From positions 1 to 64,000 of the forward strand of contig NZ_VUME01000007.1 of NCBI RefSeq assembly GCF_009696325.1: a stretch of DNA of 64,000 nt, in the 5' to 3' direction. The translations under genes were made by a program, and so were the position numbers. Under the pieces are notes generated by a model, which was given only the letters and a program-made list of their open reading frames with translations, ran no database searches and was not told the DNA's origin. This DNA comes from Collinsella sp. WCA1-178-WT-3 (M1). GTDB taxonomy: Bacteria > Actinomycetota > Coriobacteriia > Coriobacteriales > Coriobacteriaceae. Shown here in pieces: positions 62,610 through 64,000 of this stretch (position 1 is the stretch's first letter; the number at the start of each line of letters is the position of its first letter).

Positions 62610-64000
62610 CGGCAATCACCCTCACGCGACCAGGGAAGGCGGATGCGCGGGCGTTCGGCACGCGTCGCGCGGTCGATGACCGTGTCGCTCCAAGGCCCTA
62701 CGGCGCAGCCCAGCTCCACGAGCATCTCGCGCGTGGCTTCGCGCACACTGGTCGCGAAGGCACTGGCCTGACCCACGGCCTCGTCGGCACGACCAAACGC
62801 CATGAGTGCAGCCAAATCCTGCCCGCCATCGGCAATTCGAATTTTGGAACTGAGCGAGCACGCGATCTCAAAACGAATGGCGACATCCTCGTCCGCCCCA
62901 CGCGCGCCAAATCGGTTGAATACGGCGCTCATGCGCGTGCGCGGCACGCCCACACGGCTCGCCAGCTCAATGACGCGCGCTGCAGACGTCGCGGAAGAAA
63001 CTGACGCATCACCCACGACAAGGCAACGGTCGCACGCCGCCACCGCAGCCGCCACGGCATCGCCCCAAAAGACCGAGGTATCGATAAGGACCACGTCGGA
63101 CTCACGACGCAAGATGTCGAGCAGCAGCTCTACCGGACGCGCCATGAGCTCGGCGCGCTCGGGCGCTGCGACAGGCCCCCAAAGCGTAACGCCTGGGGCA
63201 ACGCGCATCGATGCAGCGACCACGTCTGGCTCCGCAAGTGCGCCCGCGACCGACGGCTCGATAAGTGTCGCCATGTCATGTGGGGCATCGGCGCCCAGCA
63301 AGTCGTAGAGATTTCCAAACATTAGGTCCAGATCGAGTACGGCAGCTCGCAGACCCAGCAACGAAGCGGCATGCGCCATCGTGGCGACAATCGTCGATTT
63401 GCCACAGCCGCCCGATCCCGAGACGGCGCAGATGACCGGAGCTCGATGCGACGTCGACGCAGTGTCTGCCAGCGGTGCAGGGGCTGACGACGTGGGCGGC
63501 AACGTCCCCGTCTCGCCAGCCGCACCCAAGCGCTGCGTCCACGCCGGCACGGCAGGCTGCTCAAACGGTAGGGGCGGAACTGGGGATTCCGCTGTCACGT
63601 CGACGTGCGGGCCATCACCCGCGACAAGCCCCTCGACCTCATCGAGTCCATCGGCCAGGCTCACGCCGTGCACGTATCCCATATCTACGGCCAGGAGGTC
63701 TTCGCCATACGGTATCGACGCTCCGGCGTCATCACATGCAAGGGGGCCCGGGGGGCGCCGAACATGCTCGGCTTCCGCTTTCCCATAGTCATCAACACGC
63801 GGGCCTCTTGTAGCGCGAGGCGCCCCGGGTTCCCTATCAACAAAAACATCGGGCTCAAGCGACACGCCCCAATCGGAATCAACCGCTCCCTCGCCCACAT
63901 GTCCGCTGCCGCATATGCTGTGCGCAGCGATGACCTCGGTCGCCCCCGCGCGAAACAGCCCCTCGATATCCGACGGATCGAGCGCCTCTATCAACACGAC
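62606..64000 (-). CDS. TadZ/CpaE-like ATPase, start beyond the window
   Basis: At least 464 residues; the N-terminus lies past 64000. The visible part begins in a receiver-like domain (LIEALDPSDIEGLFRAGATEVIAAH), followed by an acidic, Pro-rich linker (~30-185) and a MinD/ParA-like ATPase with the deviant Walker A SGSGGCGKSTIV and switch VVLIDTSV. TadZ localises the Tad machine in the cell. The linker is unusually long for the family. It is the most upstream gene of the operon seen here. Confidence 0.85.
   Translation of the reverse strand, partial: VVLIEALDPSDIEGLFRAGATEVIAAHSICGSGHVGEGAVDSDWGVSLEPDVFVDREPGAPRATRGPRVDDYGKAEAEHVRRPPGPLACDDAGASIPYGEDLLAVDMGYVHGVSLADGLDEVEGLVAGDGPHVDVTAESPVPPLPFEQPAVPAWTQRLGAAGETGTLPPTSSAPAPLADTASTSHRAPVICAVSGSGGCGKSTIVATMAHAASLLGLRAAVLDLDLMFGNLYDLLGADAPHDMATLIEPSVAGALAEPDVVAASMRVAPGVTLWGPVAAPERAELMARPVELLLDILRRESDVVLIDTSVFWGDAVAAAVAACDRCLVVGDASVSSATSAARVIELASRVGVPRTRMSAVFNRFGARGADEDVAIRFEIACSLSSKIRIADGGQDLAALMAFGRADEAVGQASAFATSVREATREMLVELGCAVGPWSDTVIDRATRAERPRIRLPWSREGDCR

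Overview
The window is a chromosomal segment of a high-GC Gram-positive bacterium, most likely a gut Coriobacteriia member close to Collinsella. This rests on gene content and on features such as small membrane proteins and GC-rich tRNA-flanking repeats; I could not test it with a search. Almost all genes lie on the minus strand. Exceptions are serB, larB-larC-tetR, the insertion sequence, dacA and one 57-residue membrane protein.

Region by region. 1-290 is the cut end of an IS3-family element whose complete sister copy is at 11927-13373. 395-5903 holds an enoate-reductase-type flavoprotein and a ferrous-iron uptake locus (two feoA, feoB, a FeoB-associated Cys-rich peptide) with palindromic operator candidates. 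6040-9326 carries ptsH, aspS and serB. 9366-15515 is a lactate-racemase (lar) region split into two divergent arms: larB-larC1-tetR on the plus strand and larA-larD on the minus strand. The complete IS sits between the arms, in the loop of a long palindrome. 16395-24793 has ppc, hisS, an MFS transporter with an M20 amidohydrolase, and an EamA permease. 25001-30016 is a tandem pair of YhgE/Pip-type membrane proteins, followed by a highly structured intergenic region and htpG. 32735-38641 has an acetyltransferase, a tyrosine-kinase/phosphatase module (cpsC-D-B type), a two-component system and an orphan pstB. 38893-49112 includes dacA, a large protein of unknown function, serS, proC, rlmH, an SPFH protein and tRNA genes for Ser, Arg (twice) and Leu. 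49113-54605 holds tatD, rsmA, metG, rsmI and a family-5-like glycosidase. tRNA-Phe and a Tad/Flp pilus locus (DUF192 protein, TadE/TadG-like proteins, Flp, TadC, TadB, TadA, TadZ) fill the remainder.

How genes work together. LarB and LarC build the nickel-pincer cofactor used by LarA to interconvert D- and L-lactate, and the aquaporin LarD should move lactic acid. The C-terminal LarC2 half and LarE are not in the window. The Tad genes overlap tightly and form one assembly and secretion machine. The response regulator and histidine kinase follow pstB directly, which suggests phosphate sensing.

The most unusual signals are non-coding. (1) Beside all five tRNA genes, the tRNA 3' end plus its terminator is duplicated at a period of 186-190 bp around a three-hairpin insert that ends in an inverted copy of the cognate T-loop. 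(2) A double-stem palindrome occurs twice with different stems but the same internal loop; one copy hosts the IS in its apex. (3) A nested, UUCG-capped structured element lies upstream of the YhgE pair.
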